A DNA stretch of 64,000 nt from Mucilaginibacter sp. SMC90 (GTDB taxonomy: Bacteria > Bacteroidota > Bacteroidia > Sphingobacteriales > Sphingobacteriaceae). The translations under genes and the position numbers were made by a program. Each line of letters begins with the position of its first letter. Within the stretch, counting starts at the first letter, position 1. This document shows positions 34,445 through 44,213 of the stretch, piece by piece. The stretch spans positions 7,502,001 through 7,566,000 of the forward strand of contig NZ_CP094527.1 of assembly GCF_022811725.1 (NCBI RefSeq), written 5' to 3'. The notes beneath the pieces are model-generated. The model did no database searches and was not told the origin of the DNA. It worked only from the letters and a program-made list of their open reading frames with translations.

Positions 34445-35347
34445 TCACCTTCCCATCTGCTGCCTCACAAACCGCCTAACCCGTTGCAATAAGGTACCTT
34501 TTCTATTAGCCAGGAAATGCTTGATGGCTTTATAAGCCTGCTCGTTTTCCTGTATCACATCCGGAAATTGTGTTACCTGCTTGCGGGCCATTTGTACATG
34601 GTACATATCTTCGTTGTTAGAATGTACACCGGTGCCGTCATGCCCGATATTTTGAATAAGCGACTGCGAGGGATTGAGCGTTAATCCGTTCTTTAAAAAG
34701 ATGGATGCGTACCACCTGATAGCCCATGAGTTGTTTTTACCGGCTTTAAACTGCTCAATCTGTTTCCAGAAATTCATTTTGCCTTCTATAGAAAAACGGG
34801 CTATTTTCAGGTTATCAAACTGGTTGATCAGTTTGTCAACATCGGGTTCAAAGTTTTTCCAGGCACGTGCCCAGGTTGCCCAGCCCCAGCTGGTGGCTGC
34901 ACGATAAAAAAAAGTTTCGGGCAGGGTTTTATCATGCAGGTTATACATGTATGCACCAATATGCATAACCTGTTCGTGGTTTGCATACTTTGTTAATGCA
35001 TCATTAAAATATTGCAGCGTATAGGGCGATGATAGCAGATCATCTTCAAACACAATCACTTTACCATACTCGTACACCAGTTTTGTTACCCCGCTGATGA
35101 TAGATTCGGCCAGCCCAAGGTTTTGATCGCGCAAAACAACTTTTACCGATTTAAAGCCGCTTACATCATTCAACAGCTGCCTCACCTGTTCAACTTTAGG
35201 CTTATCGGCATCAGTTTTGGCTGCATCGCAAAAAATGTACAGGCGAGATTCATCGGCCAGCAAATTTTGCTGCAAATAACTGATGGTACGGCGCGTATGC
35301 TCGGGCCGGTTATAAACAAAAAGGGCTATAGGGGCAAGATTTTGCAT
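34445..35347 (-). CDS. Glycosyltransferase, GT-A fold
   Basis: This 300-residue cytoplasmic protein has an N-terminal nucleotide-sugar-binding segment (APIALFVYNRPEHTRRTISYL), a strand with RDQNLGLAESIISG and the metal-binding VIVFEDDLL (EDD, about residues 98-101). The C-terminal half contains TSWGWATWARAWKNFE, a motif seen in a group of surface-glycan transferases. Acceptor and donor are unknown. It follows a strong terminator, so it is transcribed separately from the T9SS genes. Confidence 0.82.
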   Translation of the reverse strand: MQNLAPIALFVYNRPEHTRRTISYLQQNLLADESRLYIFCDAAKTDADKPKVEQVRQLLNDVSGFKSVKVVLRDQNLGLAESIISGVTKLVYEYGKVIVFEDDLLSSPYTLQYFNDALTKYANHEQVMHIGAYMYNLHDKTLPETFFYRAATSWGWATWARAWKNFEPDVDKLINQFDNLKIARFSIEGKMNFWKQIEQFKAGKNNSWAIRWYASIFLKNGLTLNPSQSLIQNIGHDGTGVHSNNEDMYHVQMARKQVTQFPDVIQENEQAYKAIKHFLANRKGTLLQRVRRFVRQQMGR

Positions 35348-35373
35348 TGTATGAATTCAGCAGGCTTGTATTG

Positions 35374-35410
35374 AAATTAAATGCCCTGCATATAGCAGGG
35401 CATTTAATTT
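35374..35410 (-). terminator. Strong terminator after the T9SS/gliding operon
   Basis: AAATTAAATGCCCTGC (35374-35389) and GCAGGGCATTTAATTT (35395-35410) are a perfect 16-bp inverted repeat with a 5-nt loop. Confidence 0.9.
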
Positions 35411-35467
35411 TCAAAGACAAAATTATAGTATAACCCTGCCTTCGCCAACAAATAAAGTAATTTGTTT

Positions 35468-37417
35468 TTAGCCGGCCGATTTTACTGTAAATGTAGTGCG
35501 GCGATTAAGTTGCCGGCCAGCCGGATTATCCTTGCCGTTAGGTAATTTATTAGGCGCAATAGGCATCCTTTTGCCGTAGCCTTTAGCTTTAATACGCGAT
35601 GATTTAATTCCCTGAAGCAGCAGGTAATCCACACAAGTCTCGGCCCTGGCCTGCGATAACTTCAGGTTGCCGGCATCGCTGCCTATTCCATCGGTGTGCG
35701 AGCCAAGTTCTATCTTTATTTTAGGATTATCATTCATAATGGCAACCAGCTTATCAAGTGTATTATATGATTCGGCCCTGAGATGGGCATTACCAAAATC
35801 AAAGTAAATATTCTCAATTATTATCGGCACGTTAACTTTGTAATTCTGCAGGCAGGTTTCGGGATTAATCAGCGTGTCAATACCTGGTTTTACTATCGGG
35901 GCCGGAACAACTTTAGTAAAATATCCTTTTTGCGAAATCTCAAGTTTATAACTTGGCAGCTTTTCCTTCACCTGGAAAACATAATCTCCTTTGTCGTCGG
36001 TAATCTTAGCAACCAGGCCCATTTTTACATTCGGATCTTTAAGGATCACCCTTGCACCCACCATACCACTGTTGGTATGGCAATCAATAACGCGGCCGCT
36101 GATGTATAAGAATTTATACTGCCCGGTAAACAGGCTCAGGCAACAATCAGATCCCCGGGCAGAGCTCAGGTAAAATTTATTAGCATTGGTTGGATCAAGG
36201 CTGTAATACAGATCATCTTTAGATGAGTTAACCGGATAGCCTAAGTTAACCGGTGCCGCCCAATGACCGAAATCTCCATCGCTACGGTAAACATCAAAGC
36301 CGCCCATGCCTGTAAAACCTGTCGAACTAAAAAATAACACTTTATCAGCTTCGTCGTAATAAGGAGATTGTTCATCGTAGGGAGTATTAACGGTATTACC
36401 CAAATTGCTTACCGTTTTTGGCTGTCCCGAATCATCGAGGGTACTTTCCCAAATATCATCGCCACCTTCGCCGCCAGGCCTGTCTGATGAGAAAAACAGC
36501 CGCCTGCCATCGGGGCTGATATGCGGATGCTTGGAATTATAACCTTCGGCATTAACTGTACTGTTTAGCCTTACCGGCTGCTGCCAAACACTGCTTACCA
36601 GCTGACTGAGATAGATAGCCGACACCGTTTTACCATTCTTTTTATACCAGCGGGTTAGGTACATTTTAGTACCGGTAGCATCAAGCGATGGCGTAGCATA
36701 CTCAATTTGCCCTTCTTTATCAAACACGTTAAAGTTGGTAGCAAGTGCTTTTGTTGAATCAAGTATGGCCGAACTATAGATCCTGTTAGTAAAAAACTTA
36801 TCCTTATCAACCATACGTGATGAGGTAAACCAATACCTGCCTAAATTTACGGTAAGGGCATAATCGCCCTGATCTTTATTTAAAAACACCAGGGGTGATA
36901 CATCAACTGCGCGCGGGTGTTCTAATTGCTTCAATGCATACCCGCATGAAGCAATTTCTTTATTAGCAAGTGCAGTGTACTTAGGGTCCTGATTACGCTC
37001 TGCAAATTGTTTCAACTGCACCAATGCCTCATCATATTTTCCATTTGCCTGCAAACAGATACCGTACCAAAGCGGGGTTAAAGGATATTTCTCTGCCGAT
37101 CCTTCATTGCTCATTTTGGTATACCAAATGGTAGCGTCTGTATAATCCTTATACAGGCGATATGATTCGGCCAGTTGATAAATGATGTACTGATTGGTAG
37201 TTTCCTTTTTTGAACCGCTCTTTCTGCTTGCTGCTAAAGGCACGCTGTTTTTTGACTCAATGGTTGTGCCATCGGCAATGTGTTTATAATAAAAAGCTGC
37301 GGTATAATATTCATGCCTGTTAAAGGCTGTATCGGCCAGGGCCTTGTAATTTTTCGCCTGCCCAAATGAAATCGCCGGAAAAAACGACAGTAAAAAATAA
37401 GGTAATAGTTTTTTCAT
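35468..37417 (-). CDS. OmpA-family protein with TPR, PD40 and CarboxypepD-reg domains (PorE-like)
   Basis: The 649-residue protein has a signal peptide, N-terminal TPR-like helices (about 25-170), PD40/WD40-like repeats (about 230-430, e.g. ISPDGRRLFFSSDRPGG), a carboxypeptidase-regulatory beta domain (about 440-510, ISGRVIDCHTNSGMVGARV) and a C-terminal OmpA peptidoglycan-binding domain (about 530-649, IYFDFGNAHLRAES and ELGSHTDGIGS). This order matches PorE-type components that tie the type IX secretion/gliding apparatus to peptidoglycan. It starts 1 bp after PorP/SprF. Confidence 0.9.
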   Translation of the reverse strand: MKKLLPYFLLSFFPAISFGQAKNYKALADTAFNRHEYYTAAFYYKHIADGTTIESKNSVPLAASRKSGSKKETTNQYIIYQLAESYRLYKDYTDATIWYTKMSNEGSAEKYPLTPLWYGICLQANGKYDEALVQLKQFAERNQDPKYTALANKEIASCGYALKQLEHPRAVDVSPLVFLNKDQGDYALTVNLGRYWFTSSRMVDKDKFFTNRIYSSAILDSTKALATNFNVFDKEGQIEYATPSLDATGTKMYLTRWYKKNGKTVSAIYLSQLVSSVWQQPVRLNSTVNAEGYNSKHPHISPDGRRLFFSSDRPGGEGGDDIWESTLDDSGQPKTVSNLGNTVNTPYDEQSPYYDEADKVLFFSSTGFTGMGGFDVYRSDGDFGHWAAPVNLGYPVNSSKDDLYYSLDPTNANKFYLSSARGSDCCLSLFTGQYKFLYISGRVIDCHTNSGMVGARVILKDPNVKMGLVAKITDDKGDYVFQVKEKLPSYKLEISQKGYFTKVVPAPIVKPGIDTLINPETCLQNYKVNVPIIIENIYFDFGNAHLRAESYNTLDKLVAIMNDNPKIKIELGSHTDGIGSDAGNLKLSQARAETCVDYLLLQGIKSSRIKAKGYGKRMPIAPNKLPNGKDNPAGRQLNRRTTFTVKSAG

Positions 37418-37418
37418 A

Positions 37419-38417
37419 TTATATCCTTGGACAAATTGGGGCCGGAGAATCGGTGTAGCGACTAAAAATATAGCTTATAGATAATTCAAAACCACCACGG
37501 CCCGAAGTAACTGCACGGAGCCCGGAAGTGTTAAAATCATAGCTGGCCCCTATAACCATCTGTTTTATGTGGTACCCAACATTAGCAATTGCGGCATCCT
37601 GAAGCCGCATCATACCACCCAGTACGAGGCCATTGTCATCCGCAAACTTAAGTTCGGAATATACGCCCAAAGCCTTGATCTCGCCTTTGCCCTGTTTAAT
37701 GTAAACAACGTTAGGGATCAGGTCAAAAAAATCAGAAGCCTTGATACGGATACCACCATGTGCAGTAAAACGCATAGGCAGCTTGCTGTTGATGCCCCCG
37801 GCGGCAAAAGGATCAGTTACATCATTGATATGGTTAATGCTAAGCCCGCCAAAAAAGTTTGCTTTATTCATCGGGTCGGCATTGTAATAATAGATACCGG
37901 CTCCGGCGTCAAATACCGTTTTTGATGAATAGCCAAAGTTTTCGAAGTTAGGCAACGTTGGATCGAAACCAGCATCAGGATCGTACTGGTTATCAGACTG
38001 GAGCTTGCCCGGGTCAAAGCTGCGGCTGATAACGCCTGCCTGCAAACCGAAATGCAATCGCTGGTTACCATCATCAGACAAGGTTATGCCATAGCCAAAT
38101 GAGCCGTAAGCCGTAAAATAATTATAACCGGCAGTTCCAGCTTTTTGATCAAGAATGTTAAGGCCGATGCCTACTTTATCGGTAGGTTTAAAATCGGCTG
38201 ATACACCGGCTGTACGGTAGCCATTGCTGATGTTTGTCCACTGGTCTCTGAAGTTGGCAGATACCCGCGTATCGCCATCAAAAATACCGGTAAGTGCCGG
38301 GTTTAACCAAAGTGGATAGGCATAAAATTGTGAAAAATGCGGATCAACCTGCGCCTTCACCGTTCCTGCAGCTGCAAGCTGCAGCGCTATGGTAATAATA
38401 AGTAATACTTTCTTCAT
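37419..38417 (-). CDS. Type IX secretion membrane protein PorP/SprF family
   Basis: The 332-residue protein has a signal peptide (ending TVKAQ) and the PorP/SprF signature QVDPHFSQFYAYPLWLNPALTG at its mature N-terminus, followed by an outer-membrane beta-barrel pattern (INHINDVTDPFA; AHGGIRI). In gliding Bacteroidota SprF-like proteins help export a partner surface protein with a CHU_C C-terminus. That partner is the immediately upstream gene, which this frame overlaps by 4 bases. Confidence 0.93.
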   Translation of the reverse strand: MKKVLLIITIALQLAAAGTVKAQVDPHFSQFYAYPLWLNPALTGIFDGDTRVSANFRDQWTNISNGYRTAGVSADFKPTDKVGIGLNILDQKAGTAGYNYFTAYGSFGYGITLSDDGNQRLHFGLQAGVISRSFDPGKLQSDNQYDPDAGFDPTLPNFENFGYSSKTVFDAGAGIYYYNADPMNKANFFGGLSINHINDVTDPFAAGGINSKLPMRFTAHGGIRIKASDFFDLIPNVVYIKQGKGEIKALGVYSELKFADDNGLVLGGMMRLQDAAIANVGYHIKQMVIGASYDFNTSGLRAVTSGRGGFELSISYIFSRYTDSPAPICPRI

Positions 38418-40453
38418 CGTAATAGCGTAATTGTTCCTTTTTTACTCAATTGCGCCCCATTATTCATTGTTGCTTTTAAATAATATACATATACGCCCAC
38501 GGGCATTAATGAGCCTTTAAAATAACCATCCCATCCTTTGTTAACATCGGTTGATGTAAAAAGCAATTGCCCCCATTGGTCATATACATAAAAGGATAGG
38601 GTGTTGATATTTTTACCGTGTACATAAATAATATCGTTAATTCCGTCGCCGTTTGGTGTAAAGTTATTGGCTACATAAATCACGTTATTGTTATCGATAG
38701 TAGTAGCTTTAACTGCAGCCGAGGCCTCGCTGAGCGTACACGATGTAGCGCCCAACGCTTTCACTGTAATAGTTACCGACTGGTTAAGATCAAGCCCGCC
38801 TACTTTATGCGTTAAACCGGCGCTTCCTGAACTTGGCGCTGTATAAGTTAAACCATTATCGGTACTTACCAGGTAACTGGTTGCGCCATTTACCGCGCTC
38901 CATTCAAAAGTTACGCTTGATGATGTAACTTCACCAACAGTCACCACAGGAGCATCAAGCGGACCCGTCATTTTTACCTGTACTGCAACTCGCTCATTAC
39001 TGTTACATCCCGTGGTATTTGTGGCCTCCACATAATAGTTTTTGGCCGAAGTCAGGTTACCGGTATTGTATGTATTGCCTTTAGCAAGCAAGTTGCCGCC
39101 GGTTGGTGCATCATACCATGATATAACGGCTGCCGCATCTGAAGAGGATGCTGTTAGTGTAGTGCTTGTACCCGGACAAATAGATGTACCTGAAGTATTT
39201 ACCGTAACCACCGGTAAGGTAACTACAGATAAGCTTACTGTACCCCGCGCCGACGAGCTGCAGCCACCGGCGTTTACCGCCTGAACATAATAAGTTGCTG
39301 CCGATGTTAAATTGCTAATAGTATAATTAGGGCCCGAATGCAAGATATTAACGTCGGTTGCGCTGCCATACCAGTTATAAACAACACCGCTTTGCGCGTT
39401 TTGTATGGTGATGGTTGTTGTTGAGCCTGAACAAACATTAACGGTGCTTTGTGCAAATTGCGGTACGGCAGGTGGTGGCGCAACTGTTACGGTTACAATT
39501 GCCGGCTGACTGCCGCAAGTACCGTTTGACGCCTCAACGTAATAACTTTTACCGGCATTTAAAACGGGTGTGGTAAAAGATGTTCCTGTACCAAGCACTA
39601 CAGTTTTAGCAGGCGAATCGTACCAGTTGTAAATTAACCCTGCTGTTGGTGAGCTAACTGTAAGCGTGGCTGAGGTTCCCTGGCAGATAGTTACTGCCGA
39701 CGCTGCGGTTGTTGGCGGTGGCGGGGGAGGCGAAACCTGGAATGTAATCTCATTACTTATAGAGGCTGTTGTACATGCTCCGGATGTCACTATGCGGCGA
39801 TAGTAAGTGTATTGACTTAAAGCAGGCGGATCATAGTTTTTTGAAGTAGCCCCTGGGATATCAGTAAAAGTTGCATTACCTCCTGATGATGATTGCCACT
39901 GGTATGAAAAAGTGCCATCGCCACCGGTTGCAGTACTGCCAGTAATAGAGGTAGGGTCGCCCGTACTACAGAACTGAGTAACTGCAGGTGCAATGATCGA
40001 ATTATTGCTTACCGCCCTGATGGGCCTAACTGTAACATCGTAAAATGAATCATAAACAATAACGCCGCCGGTACTGGTTTGCCTGCGCAAACTGTATACT
40101 ATACTTCCTGCCGAATTATTTATTAATGATGATGTGATATAATCTTTCTGCGTATTTGCAGATGGTGCGCTAACCCAGTTTCCGTTACTGTTTATTTGCC
40201 ATAGGTAACTATCAGGCGTTGGAGTTTTAATATCCCCGTTAAGTACAGCCGCAGCAGCCGAACAAATAGTAATTGCCTGCAGGGGAGCAGCTGTTAAATA
40301 ATATGGAGTGATTGAACTTTCAACCGATCTTACATCAGTATAGCCCGGTAAGGGAAAATCAAACGCCCGGCTAAAACCAGCGAATGGAAAAAAAAACAGG
40401 CAAAGGGCTGCCAATAAAAAACGTTTATACAAACGTACAGGTTCAGGGTGCAT
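38414..40453 (-). CDS. Secreted Ig-like repeat protein with CHU_C (type B T9SS) C-terminal domain
   Basis: The 679-residue protein has a signal peptide, then several beta-sandwich repeats of about 80 residues rich in Ser/Thr. At least four share the pattern ICxGTSxTLTxSSxxxxxIxWYDxPxGG followed by AKxYYVEAxNxxGC (about residues 245-500). A fibronectin-like domain follows (about 505-590), and a C-terminal CHU_C domain begins NNFTPNGDGINDIIYV and contains YDQWGQLLF and GVYVYYLKA. The C-terminus marks it as a T9SS substrate, probably exported with help from the SprF-like protein next to it. Confidence 0.9.
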   Translation of the reverse strand: MHPEPVRLYKRFLLAALCLFFFPFAGFSRAFDFPLPGYTDVRSVESSITPYYLTAAPLQAITICSAAAAVLNGDIKTPTPDSYLWQINSNGNWVSAPSANTQKDYITSSLINNSAGSIVYSLRRQTSTGGVIVYDSFYDVTVRPIRAVSNNSIIAPAVTQFCSTGDPTSITGSTATGGDGTFSYQWQSSSGGNATFTDIPGATSKNYDPPALSQYTYYRRIVTSGACTTASISNEITFQVSPPPPPPTTAASAVTICQGTSATLTVSSPTAGLIYNWYDSPAKTVVLGTGTSFTTPVLNAGKSYYVEASNGTCGSQPAIVTVTVAPPPAVPQFAQSTVNVCSGSTTTITIQNAQSGVVYNWYGSATDVNILHSGPNYTISNLTSAATYYVQAVNAGGCSSSARGTVSLSVVTLPVVTVNTSGTSICPGTSTTLTASSSDAAAVISWYDAPTGGNLLAKGNTYNTGNLTSAKNYYVEATNTTGCNSNERVAVQVKMTGPLDAPVVTVGEVTSSSVTFEWSAVNGATSYLVSTDNGLTYTAPSSGSAGLTHKVGGLDLNQSVTITVKALGATSCTLSEASAAVKATTIDNNNVIYVANNFTPNGDGINDIIYVHGKNINTLSFYVYDQWGQLLFTSTDVNKGWDGYFKGSLMPVGVYVYYLKATMNNGAQLSKKGTITLLR

Positions 40454-40769
40454 AGTTTAAATTAACGGATAATGATAATAATTATCTTTCATATTACTAA
40501 ATTTTCAGATATTTTAACCGCTAACAAAAAACATTTTAAAGCAAATCGCAATTAATTTAACTCAGTCAAAGGCTAATAAAATGTTTTGTTGTTAATCCAG
40601 GTTTCATTGATAACGTTAAATTGCAACGGTATCATGGCCTCTTTTACGGTACAATCAATTATAATGTTCACATTATCAAAACATTTAAGCCGTACATAAA
40701 GTCACCCGGCAATAATTGAAGCATATAGCTGTAACGAGGGCAGATAAATTAGTGTTCAACGCACCCGGT
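40454..40769. other. Intergenic region with a Fur-box-like palindrome
   Basis: No gene is seen in these 316 bp. At 40468-40486 the sequence GATAATGATAATAATTATC matches the E. coli Fur consensus at 18 of 19 positions. It lies 15 bp upstream of the start of the CHU_C gene, in its promoter region. In such AT-rich DNA chance cannot be excluded. Confidence 0.35.
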
Positions 40770-42257
40770 TTATGCTTTTTTCAGGATGCGATCAAATATG
40801 ACATTTATATCTTCTGAGATTTTTAAAGTGTATGCAAGAAACACATAAACTACACCGATAATGACAGAGCGGTAAACCATATCCACAAACACATTTTTTA
40901 AAGGAGGCAGGTAAAGGCCTATAAGCAGGCAAACGGCAAAGATCAATAATATATACAAATGTGCTTTTGCAAAAGGCTGCAGGTTAAACTTAATTTTGAT
41001 AAATAACCAGTAGGCAAAGTTTAGTACAAACATGGTGATGAGGTAAGACACAGCAGCCCCCATCATTCCCATCCGCGGAATCAGGATCCAGTTTGATACC
41101 ACACAAAGCGTCACCGCCGAAACAATAAAAACTGTAGTTAGCCTGTAGTATCTGGATACGTTCATGATATAGCCATTTAGCCCGCCTGTCATATCAACCA
41201 GAAATGCCACACCAACCACTATAAAAACGTCAAAATAAGGAGTATAATCATGTTTGTGCAACAGCATGATGATAAACTGCCTGTTAATAACCAAGCCTGT
41301 GAACAGCAGGCAGCCGATAAGCATTTGTACTACCGAGGTTTTGTAATAGATTTTGCCAATTTTGGCCAGATCATTGGCCACCCATGATTGAGCAATGATC
41401 TGCAGCGAAGTGCGGCTTAGTGCCTTGGCAGGCAAACTTATAACCACGGCTATGGCGAAAAACGTACCATATATACCCACATAAGCGAATGACTGCTTGG
41501 TAAGCAGGCTTAGCATCAGGGTATCCAGGTTTTGGATCATAACAAACGAGCTGCCGCTCAATACCGTAAAAAAACCATAACTGAGAAATGTTTTTCGTTC
41601 ACTTATCAATTGTGCACTAACAGCCGAAAACTTAAAATGCCGGCCTTTGGCAATATAGGCAAGCAGCAACAGCACAGCTACAAGATTAGCAGTTATATAT
41701 ATCATTAAAAAAACATGATAGTCAATCAGTTTAATGGCAATCAATAAAACTCCGGCAGTTGTAAACAAGCGCAGCCCTACTTCGCGCAAAAACGAAGAAA
41801 ATACATTTTTAAATACAGTAAGCGCCATGTTTTCCAGTACAGAAAATACCAGTGTAAAAAACGATAGCGGAATCAGGTAGTAAAAATACCGGGTAAGCAG
41901 CGGGCCTCCATCCTTATTAATATAATGACTAATAATAGAATCTTTAAAAACTATAAAAAGTATAGTGAATACTACAAAACCAACCAGGCTCCAAACAGTA
42001 ACGAAAGAGGCAAATCCTCCGTGTTTTTTATCTTCACTCCTGTAGTAAGGGAAATATTTAAGAATGATATTACCGATACCCAATCCGGCAAACTGCGCGT
42101 AAAGCAATGAGATGGTTGTTGTCATTAAATTAAAAAAACCGATCTCTTCAATGGTCAGAATCCGCTGAAAAAGGATGATAAGATTAAAAAAACCGAGGGC
42201 TACACCCGCGTAAAGTATCAGGCTGTTAAAAAATCCCTGTTTTTGTAATAGGTTCAT
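40770..42257 (-). CDS. Polysaccharide flippase (MOP superfamily, Wzx-like)
   Basis: The 495-residue protein has about 14 hydrophobic helices, starting LYAGVALGFFNLIILFQRI, with the spacing of O-antigen/teichoic flippases. Such proteins move undecaprenyl-linked oligosaccharides to the periplasmic face. It is the last gene of a minus-strand set with a GT4 transferase and two methyltransferases; its start lies directly after the GT4 stop. Confidence 0.9.
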   Translation of the reverse strand: MNLLQKQGFFNSLILYAGVALGFFNLIILFQRILTIEEIGFFNLMTTTISLLYAQFAGLGIGNIILKYFPYYRSEDKKHGGFASFVTVWSLVGFVVFTILFIVFKDSIISHYINKDGGPLLTRYFYYLIPLSFFTLVFSVLENMALTVFKNVFSSFLREVGLRLFTTAGVLLIAIKLIDYHVFLMIYITANLVAVLLLLAYIAKGRHFKFSAVSAQLISERKTFLSYGFFTVLSGSSFVMIQNLDTLMLSLLTKQSFAYVGIYGTFFAIAVVISLPAKALSRTSLQIIAQSWVANDLAKIGKIYYKTSVVQMLIGCLLFTGLVINRQFIIMLLHKHDYTPYFDVFIVVGVAFLVDMTGGLNGYIMNVSRYYRLTTVFIVSAVTLCVVSNWILIPRMGMMGAAVSYLITMFVLNFAYWLFIKIKFNLQPFAKAHLYILLIFAVCLLIGLYLPPLKNVFVDMVYRSVIIGVVYVFLAYTLKISEDINVIFDRILKKA

Positions 42258-43388
42258 TTATTTTTTGTTACTGATGCTGCTCTTGATAATGGAATCAAGC
42301 AAAGCAATGCGCATGTGAATATCATAATTATCAACCATGTGTTTTCGTGCTGCTTTACCCAGCTGCATAGCTAATTCAACAGATTCGGCCAGTTTGATCA
42401 TTCGCTCGGCCATACCGGTTACATCATACTCATCAACCAAAAAGCCGGTTTGTCCGTCAACAACAGCCTCCTTTATACCCGAGTGCCGGGTTGAAACCAC
42501 AGGAAGGCCAGATGATGACGCCTCAAGTACAGTAAGCGGGGTACCTTCTTTATCTCCATTGGCTGCTGTAACCGAATGCTGTACAAATGCGCGCATGGTT
42601 TTCATCAATGCCTGTATCTCGGCCGGCTTTAATACGCCGGTAAGTGAGATATGCTCAGCAAGTCCAAGCTCAGTAACCAGCGCACTGGTTTCATCAAACA
42701 GCGGCCCGGCACCAACCATCCAAAGCCTGGCATCGGGTTCCCTTTGCTGTACTATTTTGAATGCCTTAACTAATGACTGAGGAGATTTTTTTTCAACAAA
42801 ACGACCAACAGATAAAAAATGCTTGGCTGAGGCGGATATATCAAGTAAAGGAAAAGCTGCCGTATCCACGCCGCATGATGCGGTAAATACTTTATCGGCA
42901 GGGGCACCCATTTCTTTCAAGGTAGCTGCCATATCAACAGATACAGCAATAAAAGCACTTGCGTACTTAAATGCGTCCTGATACAGGCTTGCATAAGCAG
43001 CAACTGTATCGCGGTGATAAACATCGGCACCATGAAAATGAATTATCAATGGAACCGCAGCCATTTTACAGGCTTCCGTAACCGATGCGCCAACCATGCC
43101 ATATTCGGCAAAAACGGCGTCTATTTTATGTGCTTTGAGGTATTTATACAGGGCAAGAGTACGTACCCTGATATTTTTCTTTTTAAAAATCCGCTTTTGA
43201 ATCAGATAACTCAGCAGGCCCAGTTTTGAGCGGATCAGCGTTTTTCCCTCATGGTCATATACCGGGAACGCGCCTCCATACAATACTTTTTTATTGCCTG
43301 CGAGATGGTCAATATGCGCTTGTATAAAAGTTTCAGAAAAAGCAGACTTATTGGGCTTTATGATACATAAATTATACAACCCGCTCAT
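42258..43388 (-). CDS. GT4-family glycosyltransferase
   Basis: This 376-residue GT-B protein has an N-terminal acceptor domain with HFHGADVYHRD and a C-terminal donor-binding domain with FLSVGRFVEKKSPQSLVKAF, GAGPLFDE and the EX7E motif region EGTPLTVLEASSSGLPVVST. It probably adds a sugar to a lipid-linked or secreted polysaccharide. It sits tightly between the flippase (0-bp gap) and a methyltransferase (1-bp gap). Confidence 0.92.
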   Translation of the reverse strand: MSGLYNLCIIKPNKSAFSETFIQAHIDHLAGNKKVLYGGAFPVYDHEGKTLIRSKLGLLSYLIQKRIFKKKNIRVRTLALYKYLKAHKIDAVFAEYGMVGASVTEACKMAAVPLIIHFHGADVYHRDTVAAYASLYQDAFKYASAFIAVSVDMAATLKEMGAPADKVFTASCGVDTAAFPLLDISASAKHFLSVGRFVEKKSPQSLVKAFKIVQQREPDARLWMVGAGPLFDETSALVTELGLAEHISLTGVLKPAEIQALMKTMRAFVQHSVTAANGDKEGTPLTVLEASSSGLPVVSTRHSGIKEAVVDGQTGFLVDEYDVTGMAERMIKLAESVELAMQLGKAARKHMVDNYDIHMRIALLDSIIKSSISNKK

Positions 43389-43389
43389 A

Positions 43390-44157
43390 TTAACCTAACT
43401 TTTTACGAACATAATACCGGCGGAAGAAACTGCCTAATTTATAAACAGCCTTGTTAAAGATCCTTCTGCTGCGTTGTGATGCAGTTACCGGTTTAGGCTG
43501 AAAGAATGCGGCTTCGAAATCGTCATTTTTTTCCAGTACGATGTGGGCATAATCGCCTACGTTCCATACGTTTTTAAGTTCGTAAAAAACCACTTCGGTA
43601 CCGGTATCTGCGGCAAGTTTGCCAATAACATCAAAAGATATATGCTCATCAACAGGCTGCATTGTTTCCGGCTTATTCACCAGCGACCATTTTAGGTTTG
43701 CCGGGGTTGGAACCGTTAAAATGATCCGGCCTTTGTTCCGTAATATTTTTGCAAGCGCGGCATGAACAGCCGGCCTGTCGGTAACAGCAATGTGTTCATA
43801 TACATCCATGAAAATGATCAGGTCAAACTGCTCGTTAAAAGTATCCGGGGTAAGGATGCTTTCTTTAAAGCTGAGTTTGCTGTCACCAAAAAGCTTTTGA
43901 GCAATCTGGATAGACATGGTGCTGATATCGATACCAGTAATAACAGCATCAGACCAGTACTTACGCATGCGCGAACAAATATTGCCCATACCACAGCCTA
44001 CCTCTAAAATACGGGCCGGTTTTGATGGCGTAAAACGCTTAATGGTATCCCACCCAAACTCAATACGGGGGTTAACTACAATATAATCATTAAGCTTGTT
44101 TTTAACGTGCTCATCATAATAAGACACAACATTTTCGCGGTTCGGATTTCCAGTCAT
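43390..44157 (-). CDS. Class I SAM-dependent methyltransferase
   Basis: The 255-residue protein has SAM motif I ILEVGCGMGNICSRM near residue 45, an acidic residue in GIDISTMS, and motif LIIFMDVYEHI. The C-terminal tail (FNKAVYKLGSFFRRYYVRKK) is basic. It is in the polysaccharide gene set and may methylate a sugar, but a small-molecule or lipid substrate is equally possible. Confidence 0.85.
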   Translation of the reverse strand: MTGNPNRENVVSYYDEHVKNKLNDYIVVNPRIEFGWDTIKRFTPSKPARILEVGCGMGNICSRMRKYWSDAVITGIDISTMSIQIAQKLFGDSKLSFKESILTPDTFNEQFDLIIFMDVYEHIAVTDRPAVHAALAKILRNKGRIILTVPTPANLKWSLVNKPETMQPVDEHISFDVIGKLAADTGTEVVFYELKNVWNVGDYAHIVLEKNDDFEAAFFQPKPVTASQRSRRIFNKAVYKLGSFFRRYYVRKKLG

Positions 44158-44213
44158 TACAGATACAGAGTATATAAAGCTATGCTTTGCAGGTACAAAG
44201 TTAATAAATAATA

